A DNA stretch of 64,000 nt from Camelimonas abortus (GCF_042647165.1 NZ_JBHRUV010000004.1), one strand, 5' to 3'. Shown: positions 46,357-55,758, counted from the stretch's first letter. Numbers and translations: made by a program. The notes: a model not told the origin generated them from the sequence alone.

Positions 46357-47340
46357 TCAGGCTTCACGCTGGCCCCGCGCCTCCTCCGGCGGGCTGAAGT
46401 GGTTGATGTAACGCTCGCTGATGGCCGACACCGGCAGCAACACCAGCACGTCCGTGGTGCCGAACTGGCGGTCCACCACCGCCTCCTGGCCGAAGCTGGC
46501 GCCCAGCCGCAGATAGCCCTTGATGAGGGGGGGCAGCGCGTGCATCGCCCTGCGCGGCTCCACCTGCTCTTTCGGCATGCGGTTCATGGCGACGCCGCGC
46601 CCCGGCAGGGCGTTCACCCGCCAGTCTTCCGGCGGGGCGGCGTAGTGGTGGAGGAAGCTCAGCGGCAGGGCGAGCCGCTCCGGATCGACGCCGTCGAAAC
46701 TGGCGCAGCCGAACATGGCGTCGATGCGGTGGTGGCGGACATAGTTCCAGATGCCTTGCCACAACAGCTCCACCGTGCGCTTGGTCCGGTGCTCCTTGAG
46801 CACGCAGGAGCGGCCGAGCTCGAGGAAGCGCAGGCTGCGATGGCGGGCCAGCAGCGGCGCGATGTCGAACTCGCCCGCTGTGTAGAAGCCGTCGTGACGC
46901 TCCGCCACCTCCTGCCGCAACAGGCGGTAGGTGCCCACCACCCGGGGGCCGGCGGGGCCGGAATGGTCGAGCACCAGCAGGTGGTCGCAGATGGCGTCGA
47001 AGGCGTCCATGTCCCTGCGCGACAGCCGGGCGGCGGGATTGGGCGCAGCCGACATCTCCTCGAAAAACACCCGGTAGCGCAGGCGTTGCGCCTGCTTGAT
47101 CTCCCGGCGCGTCGTCGCCAGGCGAACCTCCATCGCGCCCATGCGGCCGAGCACCGGAGCGATGCCGCCGAGATCCGCGACGGTGTCTGGAAGGGGGACG
47201 TGACCGGGAATCAGCTTCAGGGCCCCATTTCCTGCGCGCCGCGCCGGGTACAGCATCGCTGCGGACAGCAGCGGCGCAAAGCGCATGATCAGCGGATTGC
47301 CAGCGGCCCGAAGCTGGTCATTGCGCCTGAAGTCACTCAT
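46357..47340 (-). CDS. GNAT-family acyltransferase, OlsB-like (ornithine lipid synthesis)
   Basis: A 327-residue protein of the hemolysin/OlsB group: EVRLATTRREIKQAQRLRYRVFFEEM, DHLLVLD, VVGTYRLLRQEVA, FLELGRSCVLKEHR. OlsB transfers a 3-hydroxyacyl chain from ACP to ornithine, the first step of ornithine lipids made under phosphate limitation. No olsA is in the window, so the exact substrate is inferred. Start MSDFRRNDQ preceded by AGAGG; open frame to 47625 not used. A good promoter lies about 70 bp upstream. Confidence 0.8.
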   Translation of the reverse strand: MSDFRRNDQLRAAGNPLIMRFAPLLSAAMLYPARRAGNGALKLIPGHVPLPDTVADLGGIAPVLGRMGAMEVRLATTRREIKQAQRLRYRVFFEEMSAAPNPAARLSRRDMDAFDAICDHLLVLDHSGPAGPRVVGTYRLLRQEVAERHDGFYTAGEFDIAPLLARHRSLRFLELGRSCVLKEHRTKRTVELLWQGIWNYVRHHRIDAMFGCASFDGVDPERLALPLSFLHHYAAPPEDWRVNALPGRGVAMNRMPKEQVEPRRAMHALPPLIKGYLRLGASFGQEAVVDRQFGTTDVLVLLPVSAISERYINHFSPPEEARGQREA

Positions 47341-47417
47341 GGAGTCGCGCCTCTTGTCACGCCCAGGCGCAAGACGCCGCGCCCAGCGGCATGCGCCTGT
47401 ATCCGGGCACTGTCCTA

Positions 47418-47448
47418 AACATAGTCCGGGCGCCGGATTGTGACAATC
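47418..47448 (-). promoter_or_regulatory. Promoter of the OlsB-like gene with an overlapping palindrome
   Basis: On the minus strand TTGTCA (47446-47441), 17-nt spacer, TATGTT (47423-47418). The -35 box lies inside a perfect 13-bp palindrome GATTGT-G-ACAATC (47436-47448), a candidate operator. The region also faces the divergent CoA-transferase gene. Confidence 0.5.
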
Positions 47449-47587
47449 GCGCTGCTTTGTGCATAACCGGGGGCAATATTTGCGAATAGCGGGCGTTTGC
47501 GCCCGGCATGGCGCCGGTTTGCGGGCGTAACCAGCCCGGTTTCGCCGCGCCGTCGCGGCGTCCCCAAGGGGTACGGAGACAGGCATC

Positions 47588-48727
47588 ATGGATTCAGCAG
47601 CCGCCCAGCGGGATCTGGAGGGCATTCTGGTGGTATCGGTGGAGCAGGCGGTGGCGGCGCCTTACGCCTCATGCCGCCTTGCCGACGCGGGCGCGCGGGT
47701 GATCAAGGTCGAGCGCCAGGAAGGCGATTTCGCCCGCCGCTATGACCGCCACGTTCTCGGCCAGAGCAGCTATTTCGTCTGGCTGAACCGCGGCAAGGAA
47801 TCCATCGCCGTGGACCTGCGCGATCCGCAGGACGTCGCCCTCATCCGCCGCATGGCGCTGCAAGCCGACGTGTTCATCCAGAACGCCGCCCCCGGCGTGC
47901 TGGCGAAGCTCGGCCTCGACATGACGGAGCTGCGCGCCGCCAATCCGAAGCTCATCACCTGCTCCATCTCCGGCTATGGCGAGGAAGGGCCGCTGAAAGA
48001 CCTCAAGGCCTACGACCTGCTCGTGCAGGGCGAAACCGGCCTCGCCGGCATCACCGGAACGCCCGCGGGCGCCGGGCGGGTCGGCGTCTCGGTCTGCGAC
48101 ATCGCCGCCGGCATGACCGCCCACCAGGCGATCCTGCAGGCGCTGGTCGGGCGGGCGCGCACCGGCCGGGGGCGCCATATCGCCGTCTCCCTGTTCCACG
48201 CCCTCGCCGACTGGATGAACGTGCCCTACCTGCAGCACGTCATGGGCGGCGTCGAGGTGAAGCGCGTCGGCCTCAATCACCCGACCATCGCGCCCTACGG
48301 CGCCTATCCCTGCGCCGGCGGGCGGGATATCCTCATCTCCATCCAGAACGAACGCGAATGGCGCAGGCTGTGCGAGGAGGTGCTGCAGCGCCCCGGTCTC
48401 GCCGATGACCCCCGCTTCGTCGACAACACCGCCCGCGTCGCCAACCGGCCGGCGCTGGACGCGGAGATTCGCGCCGTCTTCACCCGCCATTCGCGGGAGG
48501 AGATCGCGGAGCGGCTGGAGGCGGCCCGCATCGCCTGGGGCCGCATCAACGGGCTTGACGACCTGGCCGCCCACGCCCAGGCGCGGTTCGTCGCGGTGGA
48601 GACGCCGCGCGGCGCCGTCACCCTGCTCGGCCCGGGCGCGCTGCACGACGGCGTGGCCCCCACCGGCGCGCGCGTGCCGGAGGTGAACGAACACGGCGCG
48701 GCGCTGCGGGCGGAATTCGCGGCCTGA
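47588..48727 (+). CDS. CaiB/BaiF family CoA-transferase
   Basis: A 379-residue class III CoA-transferase moving CoA between carboxylic acids. VEQAVAAPYASCRLADAGARV, RGKESIAVDLRDP, and the catalytic Asp region YDLLVQGETGLAGITGTP are all present, plus HPTIAPYGAYP. Substrate not deducible. Gene neighbours (APH-like kinase, SDR, TetR, hydroxy-acid oxidase) suggest a catabolic setting. Confidence 0.92.
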   Translation: MDSAAAQRDLEGILVVSVEQAVAAPYASCRLADAGARVIKVERQEGDFARRYDRHVLGQSSYFVWLNRGKESIAVDLRDPQDVALIRRMALQADVFIQNAAPGVLAKLGLDMTELRAANPKLITCSISGYGEEGPLKDLKAYDLLVQGETGLAGITGTPAGAGRVGVSVCDIAAGMTAHQAILQALVGRARTGRGRHIAVSLFHALADWMNVPYLQHVMGGVEVKRVGLNHPTIAPYGAYPCAGGRDILISIQNEREWRRLCEEVLQRPGLADDPRFVDNTARVANRPALDAEIRAVFTRHSREEIAERLEAARIAWGRINGLDDLAAHAQARFVAVETPRGAVTLLGPGALHDGVAPTGARVPEVNEHGAALRAEFAA

Positions 48728-48773
48728 CGGCAGGCGGCTTTCCCGGCCGCAGGCCGGCGCCCATCGCCGGTCG

Positions 48774-48812
48774 CCGGCGGGGAAGCGCCGCAGTGGCGCG
48801 CCTCCCCGCCGG
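48774..48812. terminator. Hairpin between convergent CoA-transferase and kinase genes
   Basis: A long GC-rich inverted repeat (CCGGCGGGGA ... TCCCCGCCGG with inner GCGCC/GGCGC) in the 106-bp gap between two gene ends. No T-tract on either side, so terminator function is likely but not certain. Confidence 0.5.
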
Positions 48813-48833
48813 ATCAGGCTGGCATGGCCCGGT

Positions 48834-49862
48834 TCAGCCGATCCAGCGCAGGGCGCGCTCGAACAGGCTCACCGCATGGGCGTGCAGCTTGTCGCCGGTG
48901 GCCCTGGGCGCCTTGCCGGCGCAGGCGCGCGCGTGCGTGCCCTCGATGATGATGCCGAGCTTGTAGCAGGCGAGCACGCCGTACCACCTGATGTGGGTGA
49001 GGTCGCGGTCGCTGTGCCGGCCGTAGTGCTCCACCAGCTCCGGTATGGTGGGAAAACCCTTCCACGGCCGCACCGCCACGTCCTCCGGGCGGGGCGTGTC
49101 GGTTTCGGACCAGGTGGCCATCAGCCAGCCCAGATCGAGCAGCGGGTCGCCGATGGTGGTCAGCTCCCAGTCGATGATGGCGGCAAGCTCCGGGCTGTCG
49201 TGGCGGAACATCACGTTGGCGAGATGATAGTCGCCGTGGATGATGCCCGGCCGGAACACCGGCGGAATGTTGCCGGCCAGCCAGCCGGCGACGCGCTCCA
49301 CGCCCGGCAGGCCGTCTGGCCCCGGCCAGCCCTGGTGCTCGTGATAGCTCTCCAGCTGCGAACGCCAGCGGTCCACCTGGCGCTCCAGGTAATTGTCGAC
49401 CTTGCCGAAATCCGAGAGGCCCAGGGCCACGTAGTCCACGGCGCCCAGCTTCGCCACCGCCTCGACCATGGAGAGCCCCATGCGATGGCGCGCCGCCTCG
49501 GACCCCGCGTGGCAGGGCGGCAGCCCCTGGGTGGCGTTGAAGCCCTCGATGGGCTCCATCAGATAGAAGAAGGCGCCCAGAACGCTGTCGTCCTCACAGG
49601 AGGCGATGAAGCGCGGATGCGGCACGTCGGTGTCGGCCAGGGCGGCGAGCATGCGCGCCTCGCGCTGCATGGTCTTGTTGGAATTGCCGCGCAGATGCAG
49701 CGGCGGGCGCCGCAACACATAGCCCCGGCCATCGCGGTTAAAGCGCAGCAGAATGTTCTGCGTGCCGCCCGCGAGGCTTTTCACGTCCTCCAGCGGACCC
49801 GAGCCCAGTCCCTTCGAGTCCATCCACCGCGCCAGAGCCGCCAGATCAACGCCGTGTTCCAC
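48834..49862 (-). CDS. Phosphotransferase family protein (APH/ACAD10-like)
   Basis: A 342-residue kinase-fold protein with GTG start and GGGAGGG upstream. Nucleotide region SLAGGTQNILLRF, YVLRRPP; catalytic loop IIHGDYHLANVMF (Brenner His-Gly-Asp) and metal-binding IIDWELTTIGDPLLDLGWL. The family lies next to acyl-CoA genes in many bacteria and may phosphorylate 4-hydroxy acids or their CoA esters, as ACAD10/11 do. Not an aminoglycoside resistance enzyme by context. Confidence 0.88.
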   Translation of the reverse strand: MEHGVDLAALARWMDSKGLGSGPLEDVKSLAGGTQNILLRFNRDGRGYVLRRPPLHLRGNSNKTMQREARMLAALADTDVPHPRFIASCEDDSVLGAFFYLMEPIEGFNATQGLPPCHAGSEAARHRMGLSMVEAVAKLGAVDYVALGLSDFGKVDNYLERQVDRWRSQLESYHEHQGWPGPDGLPGVERVAGWLAGNIPPVFRPGIIHGDYHLANVMFRHDSPELAAIIDWELTTIGDPLLDLGWLMATWSETDTPRPEDVAVRPWKGFPTIPELVEHYGRHSDRDLTHIRWYGVLACYKLGIIIEGTHARACAGKAPRATGDKLHAHAVSLFERALRWIG

Positions 49863-49990
49863 CGCTGCCCTCCCGTTGCTTTCCGGCGACGTCCCGCGAC
49901 GACGACCGGACCTTTCCGTTAACGGCCGGCGCGCGCCCGCCCCCCCCGCGGAAGCGGCGCGCCGCCGGCCTCAATGCCGGCTTTGCCGGC

Positions 49991-50728
49991 TCAGTAGAGC
50001 GTCAGGCCGCCGTCGACAACCAGGGTCTGGCCGCAGACGTAAGCGGCGTAAGGCGAGGCGAGGAACAGCGCCGCGCCGGCCATGTCTTCGGGCGTGCCCA
50101 TGCGGCCCACCGGGATCCTCGCCAGCGACGCCTCAAGCCGCTTCGGATTGCGGGTGGTGACATGGGTGAGCTTGGTGTCCACCAGGCCCGGCGCGATGCC
50201 GTTGACCCGGATGCCCTCGCCCGCCCAGGCGGCGCCCAGCGTCCTGGTGAGGCTGATGGCGGCGGCCTTGGAGGCGGCGTAGGCCGGGTTGCCGATGTTG
50301 GCGCGCTGGCCGGAAATGGAGCTGACGATGATCAGGCTGCCCTTCGACGCCGCCAGGGCGGGGCGGAACCTGCGGGCGCAATCCATGACGCTGTCGATGT
50401 TGACGGCCATCACCCGGTCCCAGCCCTCGCGCTCAAACTCGCCGCGCCTGTAGATCACCGTGCCCTGGCACAGCACCACCACGTCGAGGGTGGGGAACGG
50501 CACGGGCGCGGCGTTCACCTCATCAGGGTTCGCCACGTCGACCCGGGTGTAGCCGAGGCCGGTCAGGTCAGAGCCTTCCTCCGCCGAATAGTCCGCGACG
50601 CTGGCGCGGGTGCCCCACACGTGCACATTGGCGCCATGGGCGCGAAACTGCTGCGCGATGCCGTTGCCGATGCCGCTGGAGCCGCCGGCGACCAGAACGT
50701 TGCGCCCGGAAAAATCAAACCCGCCCAC
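49991..50728 (-). CDS. Short-chain dehydrogenase/reductase
   Basis: A 245-residue classical SDR from GTG 50728 with GGGAGAGAGG upstream. Glycine motif AGGSSGIG at 14-21, IIVSSISG, and catalytic YAASK, ending in the family C-terminus ASPYAAYVCGQTLVVDGG. Likely oxidises or reduces a hydroxyacyl or alcohol group. Divergent from the TetR gene, a likely regulator. Confidence 0.94.
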   Translation of the reverse strand: MGGFDFSGRNVLVAGGSSGIGNGIAQQFRAHGANVHVWGTRASVADYSAEEGSDLTGLGYTRVDVANPDEVNAAPVPFPTLDVVVLCQGTVIYRRGEFEREGWDRVMAVNIDSVMDCARRFRPALAASKGSLIIVSSISGQRANIGNPAYAASKAAAISLTRTLGAAWAGEGIRVNGIAPGLVDTKLTHVTTRNPKRLEASLARIPVGRMGTPEDMAGAALFLASPYAAYVCGQTLVVDGGLTLY

Positions 50729-50813
50729 GGCCTCTCTCCCTGTCCGTTCTCGCAGGCGCAGGCCCCGCCTCGCATGTTAGCCTTTCGATGGAGGGGACAT
50801 CCCGCGCCAAATG

Positions 50814-50839
50814 GTTTATCCAGATGACCTAAACTCTGG
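50814..50839. promoter_or_regulatory. Two interleaved inverted repeats, candidate TetR operator
   Basis: GTTTA-N11-TAAAC (50814-50834) and CCAGA-N10-TCTGG (50820-50839) overlap in the divergent region just upstream of the TetR start. This is the usual place for an autoregulated TetR operator that also controls the SDR. Confidence 0.4.
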
Positions 50840-50856
50840 CAGGGGGCGGCGTCAAG

Positions 50857-51522
50857 GTGGACGGGCGGCAGGAAGACGCGGCGCAAAGCGCGCGCGACAC
50901 CATCAAGCGGGCGGCGTGCGAGCTGTTCGCCCTGCGCGGCGTCGACGGGGTGACGGTGCGGGAGATCGTGGCGGCCTCGGGCCAGAAGAACCACGGGGCG
51001 CTGACCTATTATTTCGGCTCCAAGGAAAACCTGGTCAGGGAGATCGTCGCCGACGGCGCGCGCGCCATCAATGACGCGCGCAACCGCATGCTGGACGAAC
51101 TGGAGCGGGGACCGCAGCCGCCGACCCTGCGCCAGGCCATGCGGGCCCTGGTGCTGCCCTCCTTCGCCCCCGCCGGCGGCCCTTCCGGCAGGCAGGGCAG
51201 CTACATGCGCTTCATCACCCTGCTGTCGCTGACGCACCGGCGGCTGTTCATGGCCTCGCTCGCCGGCGACCTGAACAGCGGCTACCTGCGCTGCCTCGAC
51301 CTGCTGCGCCGGCTGACCCCCGGCATGGACGACAGGCTGCGCAACCGGCGTCTGGTGTTCATCGAGGCCTCGCTGGGGGCGATGCTGTCGCTGCGCGAGG
51401 GCGCGCTGGCCGGCGCGCCGCCGCCGGAGCACATGTGGCGCGATCCGCTGGCCCTGGAGGACGTGGTGATGGCCTGCGTCGCCATTCTGACCGCGCCCTC
51501 CCCGGCAGAAGCGGACGGCTGA
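50857..51522 (+). CDS. TetR-family transcriptional regulator
   Basis: A 221-residue repressor starting at GTG 50857; an in-frame stop at 50830 excludes longer starts. N-terminal HTH (ACELFALRGVDGVTVREIVAASGQKNHGA then LTYYFGSKENL) and a helical ligand domain. Likely controls the divergent SDR/kinase genes and perhaps itself. Confidence 0.93.
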   Translation: MDGRQEDAAQSARDTIKRAACELFALRGVDGVTVREIVAASGQKNHGALTYYFGSKENLVREIVADGARAINDARNRMLDELERGPQPPTLRQAMRALVLPSFAPAGGPSGRQGSYMRFITLLSLTHRRLFMASLAGDLNSGYLRCLDLLRRLTPGMDDRLRNRRLVFIEASLGAMLSLREGALAGAPPPEHMWRDPLALEDVVMACVAILTAPSPAEADG

Positions 51523-51601
51523 CGCGGGGACATCAGGCCAGAGGAGCGCCCGTCGCCGGGCGCCCCCCCGGAACGCCGCGCCGCCGCAAGGCCGGCGAAC
51601 G

Positions 51602-52777
51602 TCAGCGGACCCCCGGCGGAACCGCGGGAATGGCCGCGCCGCGCAGATCGGCGATGGTGGGGAAGCCGTTCACCGCCATCAGCAGGTCCGCCTCCGCCAG
51701 CATGCAGCGGATGACGTGGACCACGCCCTCGACCCCGCCAATCGCCAGGCCATAGGCGTAGGGCCGGCCGATGCCCACCGCCGCGGCGCCCAGCGCCAGC
51801 GCCTTGACGATGTCCGTGCCGCTGCGCACGCCCGAATCAAACAGCACCGGCGTGGAGCCGGCCGCCTTCACCACCGCCGGCAACATGTCGATGGCGGCGA
51901 CGCCGCCGTTGGCCTGGCGGCCGCCGTGGTTGGAGCAGTAGATGCCGTCGGCGCCGCCGTCGATGGCGCGGCGGGCGTCGTCGGGATGGCAGATGCCCTT
52001 GAAGATCAGCGGCAGCTTCGTCAGCGAGCGCAGCCAGGGCAGGTCATCCCAGGTGAGCGGATTGCCGAACAGCCGCCCGAACAGGGCGACGGCGGCGCGC
52101 GGATCCTCCTCCACCGGCTTGCCCAGCAGCTTCAGGAACACCGGGTCGGAGAAATAGTTGGCGAGACAGGCGCCGCGCAGCTGCGGGAAATTGGAGGTGG
52201 TGAGATCGCGCGGGCGCCAGCCGGTGATCCAGGTGTCGAGGGTGACCACGATGCCCCTGAAACCCGCCGCCTCGGCGCGGGAGACAAGGCTTGCGGCGAG
52301 ATCGCGATCGGTTGGCGTGTAGAGCTGGAAGAAATTGGGCGTTTCGCCGAACTCCCGGGCCACGCGCTCCATGGGATCCTGCATCAGGGTGGAGGCCACC
52401 ATGGGCACGCCCGCCTGCGCCGCAGCCCTCGCCGTGGCGATGTCGCCATGGCCGTCCTGGCCGCAGATGCCGATGACGCCCACCGGCGACAGGAACAGCG
52501 GCGACGGCAGCTTCATGCCGAACAGCTCCACCGACAGGTCGCGCTTCGCCGCGCCGACGAACATGCGCGGGATGACGCCCCAGTGGTTGAAGGCTTCGGC
52601 GTTCAGGCGCTGGGTGCGCTCGTCGCCGCAGCCGCCGGCGACATAGGAGAGCACGCCGGGCGGCATGGCCTTTTCGGCCCGCGCCTCCAGATCGGCGTAG
52701 CACATGGGAAATTTCGGGACGTGCCCTTGCAGGCCGCCGAAATAGATCTCGTTCTGGAAGTCTCCGTAATGGGGCAT
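51602..52777 (-). CDS. FMN-dependent alpha-hydroxy-acid oxidase/dehydrogenase (lactate 2-monooxygenase type)
   Basis: A 391-residue TIM-barrel flavoprotein oxidising L-2-hydroxy acids. Start MPHYGDFQNEIYFGGLQG after GAGGA. FMN contacts SPVGVIGICGQDGHG and FQLYTPTDRD, active site YCSNHGGRQANGG (catalytic His), GVRSGTDIVKALALGAAAVGIGR. The N-terminus with the YFGGLQG start resembles lactate 2-monooxygenase-like enzymes. Substrate not known. Confidence 0.92.
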   Translation of the reverse strand: MPHYGDFQNEIYFGGLQGHVPKFPMCYADLEARAEKAMPPGVLSYVAGGCGDERTQRLNAEAFNHWGVIPRMFVGAAKRDLSVELFGMKLPSPLFLSPVGVIGICGQDGHGDIATARAAAQAGVPMVASTLMQDPMERVAREFGETPNFFQLYTPTDRDLAASLVSRAEAAGFRGIVVTLDTWITGWRPRDLTTSNFPQLRGACLANYFSDPVFLKLLGKPVEEDPRAAVALFGRLFGNPLTWDDLPWLRSLTKLPLIFKGICHPDDARRAIDGGADGIYCSNHGGRQANGGVAAIDMLPAVVKAAGSTPVLFDSGVRSGTDIVKALALGAAAVGIGRPYAYGLAIGGVEGVVHVIRCMLAEADLLMAVNGFPTIADLRGAAIPAVPPGVR

Positions 52778-52952
52778 TTCCTCATCCCTGTCATTGTTAT
52801 GCGACCGCCGGGCGCGCTGGCCGCCGCTGGCTCTGCACGCGGTCACGCTCGCGCGGATCCCGCGCCGATGATAGGGGAGGCCGCCGCGCCCTCAAGCGCC
52901 CCGGCGGATGACGCGGCTTGCGCGCCGGCGGAGACTGGCGCAAACGGGGAGC

Positions 52953-53333
52953 ATGAGCGAGACATCACGGTCCGAACCGGGGCGCCGCGCCGTGCTGCGC
53001 GTGTGCGTGACCTGCCGGCAGCCCGCCAGAACGCCGCGCGGATATGTGGAGCCCGGCCGGGCGCTGGCGGCGGCGCTGGAAGAGCGGCTCGCCGGCGGCG
53101 GCGTGCCGGTGGAGCCCGTGCACTGCTTCGCCATATGCCGCCGGCCGTGCGCCGTCGCCCTGCAGGCCCCCGGCAAGTGGGCCGTGCTCGCCGCCGGCCT
53201 GTCGCTGGATGATCTTGACGCCATCGTCGCGGCGGCGCTGACCTATGCGCGCACCCCTGACGGGATCATCCCCTGGGCGGAAACGCCACCGCCGTTTCGC
53301 AGGGGCGGCGTGGCGCGCCTGCCGCCCGCCTGA
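52953..53333 (+). CDS. DUF1636 family Cys-containing protein
   Basis: A 126-residue small protein with C18-x2-C21 (VCVTCRQP) and a second group C58, C62, C66 (HCFAICRRPC), reminiscent of a thioredoxin-like ferredoxin or metal-binding fold; ends WAETPPPFRRGGVARLPP. GGGGAG precedes the ATG. DUF1636 members are often near metal or cobalamin genes; none is adjacent here. Confidence 0.85.
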   Translation: MSETSRSEPGRRAVLRVCVTCRQPARTPRGYVEPGRALAAALEERLAGGGVPVEPVHCFAICRRPCAVALQAPGKWAVLAAGLSLDDLDAIVAAALTYARTPDGIIPWAETPPPFRRGGVARLPPA

Positions 53334-53541
53334 GCCGGCGCCCTTTCCGCGCCGCCTCCCCGGACCCGCCCCCACCCTCCTCAGGCGAACGTCCTGCCGC
53401 GTCCGCCGCGTGGCGGCATGCGCCTGACGCTGCGCCGCCTGGCGCGCGCCAGCTTGACAGCTTCAGCCGCCAGGAGGAATGTTTCGGGTATAACATATAA
53501 CAAAAAACCAGACGCAGTCCTGATTATGGGGAGGACGCATC

Positions 53542-54774
53542 ATGAGGTTTGTCACCCGCCGGGCCGTTGTCTCCACCATTGCGGCAGGAATGCTGGCGAC
53601 GGGCGCATGGCCAACCGTCGCGACAGCGCAGGAAAGCCGGCCGATCAGGATAGGCGTTCCCACCGCCATCCAGCTTCAGGTCGGCCGCGACACCCAGACC
53701 GCCGTGCAGATGGCGATTGACGAGATCAACGCCCAGGGCGGCCTGCTCGGACGCAAGCTCGAAATGGTGGTGGCGGACGAGACCGAGAACCCCGAGCAGG
53801 GCATCGCCGCCATCAAGAAGCTCACCGCCGACGAGAAGGCGGACGTGCTGGTCGGCGGCTACACCAGCGGCGTCACGCTTGCGCAGCTGCCGCACATCAC
53901 CCGCGCCAAAACCATCTACATCGGCGTCGGCGCCGCCTCCCCGGCCATCACCGCCCAGGTTCGGCGCAACTACGACGCCAACAAATACATTTTCCGCGCC
54001 TTTCCGATTAACGCCGCCCATCAGGCGCGCGGTCTGGTGGACTTCATCAGCGGCAAGCTGAAAGGCGAGATGGGGCTCAAGAAAATCGCCATCGTCGGCG
54101 AGAACGCCAAATGGGTGCAGGATCTGGTGCCGATCCTGAAGAAGGGCGCCACCGACGCCGGAACGGACGTGGTCCTGGCGGAGTTTTTCGACACCTCCAC
54201 CTCCGACTTCTCGCCGCTGCTGTCCAAGGTGAAAGACGCCGGCGCGGAATATCTGGTCATCATCCTGTCGCACGCCTCTTCCGACATTTTCGTGAAGCAG
54301 TGGTACGATTCGCAGGCCCCCTTCCCCATCGGCGGCATCGACGTGAAGGGCCAGGACCAGGACTTTTTCAACCGGGTGAGCGGCAAGGCGCTGACGGAGA
54401 CCGCGGCGAATTTCGCCGTGCGCGCCGAAATCACGCCGAAGACCATCCCTTTCTGGGACGAGTTCGTGAAGCGGGCGGGCTCCGCCCCGGTTTACACGGG
54501 CGTCGGCGCCTATGACGCCGTGCACATCTACGCTGACGCGGTGCGCCGGGCCAACAGCACCGATCCGGAGAAGGTCATCCCGGAGCTGGAGAAAACCAGT
54601 TACATCGGCGTGGCCGGCAAGATCGAATTTGACGAAAACCACGACGTGAAGGCGGGGCCCGGCTTCATCAACATTCTGTTCGCCCAGTGGCGCGACGGCG
54701 GCGAACGCGTGATCGTGTGGCCGAAGGCGCTCGCCACGGGCGAAATGATCCCGCCGCCCTGGCTGAAGAAGTGA
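53542..54774 (+). CDS. livK: Branched-chain-amino-acid-type ABC transporter substrate-binding protein (system 1)
   Basis: A 410-residue periplasmic protein with a signal peptide (cut after VATAQ, about residue 29). The type I binding fold is clear: IRIGVPTAIQLQVGRDTQ, AINAQGGLLGRKLEMV-like region, AADEKADVLVGGYTSG, NYDANKYIFRAFP. GGGGAGGA precedes the ATG. First of five genes of a HAAT importer. The ligand may be an amino acid, amide, urea or aromatic acid; sequence alone does not tell. Confidence 0.92.
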   Translation: MRFVTRRAVVSTIAAGMLATGAWPTVATAQESRPIRIGVPTAIQLQVGRDTQTAVQMAIDEINAQGGLLGRKLEMVVADETENPEQGIAAIKKLTADEKADVLVGGYTSGVTLAQLPHITRAKTIYIGVGAASPAITAQVRRNYDANKYIFRAFPINAAHQARGLVDFISGKLKGEMGLKKIAIVGENAKWVQDLVPILKKGATDAGTDVVLAEFFDTSTSDFSPLLSKVKDAGAEYLVIILSHASSDIFVKQWYDSQAPFPIGGIDVKGQDQDFFNRVSGKALTETAANFAVRAEITPKTIPFWDEFVKRAGSAPVYTGVGAYDAVHIYADAVRRANSTDPEKVIPELEKTSYIGVAGKIEFDENHDVKAGPGFINILFAQWRDGGERVIVWPKALATGEMIPPPWLKK

Positions 54775-54903
54775 CGGCGCCGCCGGAAGGCTGCGGGCGC
54801 GCGCCGCCAGCCGCTCCCGCTTCCTTACCCTGACGCCCGGCCTCCGCCCGCAGGCGGCCCCCGCCGCGCCGCCGGGCCCCGCCGCCCACCAGCAGGGATG
54901 ATC

Positions 54904-55758
54904 ATGCTCCAGATTCTCGTCTACGGCGCGGTCACAAGCGCCATCTACGCCATGCTCGCCGTGGGCTTCACGCTGATCTTCGGCGTCGCCCGCATCCTCA
55001 ACCTGGCGCATGGCGCGTTTTACGCCCTCGGAGCTTACGCAGCCTACACGCTCACCATCGTCGCCGGCCTGCCGCTGCTGCCGGCCGCCGTGCTCTCGGT
55101 GCTGTTCGTCGCCGCCTTCGGCGTGGCCATGGAGCGGTTTCTGGTGCGGCCGCTGCGCCACTCACAGCTCTCGGTGCTGATGATCACGCTGGCGGTGTCG
55201 CTGGCGGTGGAGCAGGCGCTGTTCCTGATCTACGGCTCCGAATACCGCAACGTGCCGTCCTTTGTCGCGGACAAGGTCAGCATTTTCGGCGTCGACATTT
55301 CCGGCCAGCGCCTGCTGGCCCTGGCCGTCGGCGTCGTGGTGCTCGGCGGCCTGTGGCTGTTCATCCAGCGCACGCGGCTGGGCGCGGCGATCCTGGCCGT
55401 GTCACAGGACGCCGAAGCCGCCCGCTACATGGGCATCCCCACCGACCGGATCTTCTCTCTGGTGATGGCGATCTCCGCCGGCACGGCGGCGCTGGCCGGC
55501 ATCATGGTCGCCCCCTTCCTCACCGTGCAGCCGACGATGGGCCTGCTGCCGATGGTGAAGGCATTCGCCATCGTCATCGTCGGCGGTCTCGGCTCCATCC
55601 CCGGCAGCATCGTGGCGGCGCTCATGCTCGGCTATTCGGAGACGATCGTGGCTTATCTCATCTCTACGTCATGGACGGAGCTGGTTTCGCTGGTCGCCGT
55701 CGTCGTTACCCTTGTTATCAGGCCGGCTGGCCTGTTTGGCCGCAGGGCGGCGTTCTGA
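54904..55758 (+). CDS. livH: HAAT ABC transporter permease LivH (system 1)
   Basis: A 284-residue inner-membrane permease with about eight helices; starts MLQILVYGAVTSAIYAML and shows the LivH motif RILNLAHGAFYALGAYAAY. ATG 54904 is preferred over ATG 54898 because AGGG lies 6 nt before it. Confidence 0.93.
   Translation: MLQILVYGAVTSAIYAMLAVGFTLIFGVARILNLAHGAFYALGAYAAYTLTIVAGLPLLPAAVLSVLFVAAFGVAMERFLVRPLRHSQLSVLMITLAVSLAVEQALFLIYGSEYRNVPSFVADKVSIFGVDISGQRLLALAVGVVVLGGLWLFIQRTRLGAAILAVSQDAEAARYMGIPTDRIFSLVMAISAGTAALAGIMVAPFLTVQPTMGLLPMVKAFAIVIVGGLGSIPGSIVAALMLGYSETIVAYLISTSWTELVSLVAVVVTLVIRPAGLFGRRAAF

Noticed and set aside
53454..53500. Sigma-70 promoter TTGACA ... TATAAC before livK of system 1
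   Set aside because: The two boxes are 29 nt apart, too far for one promoter; no better pair found.
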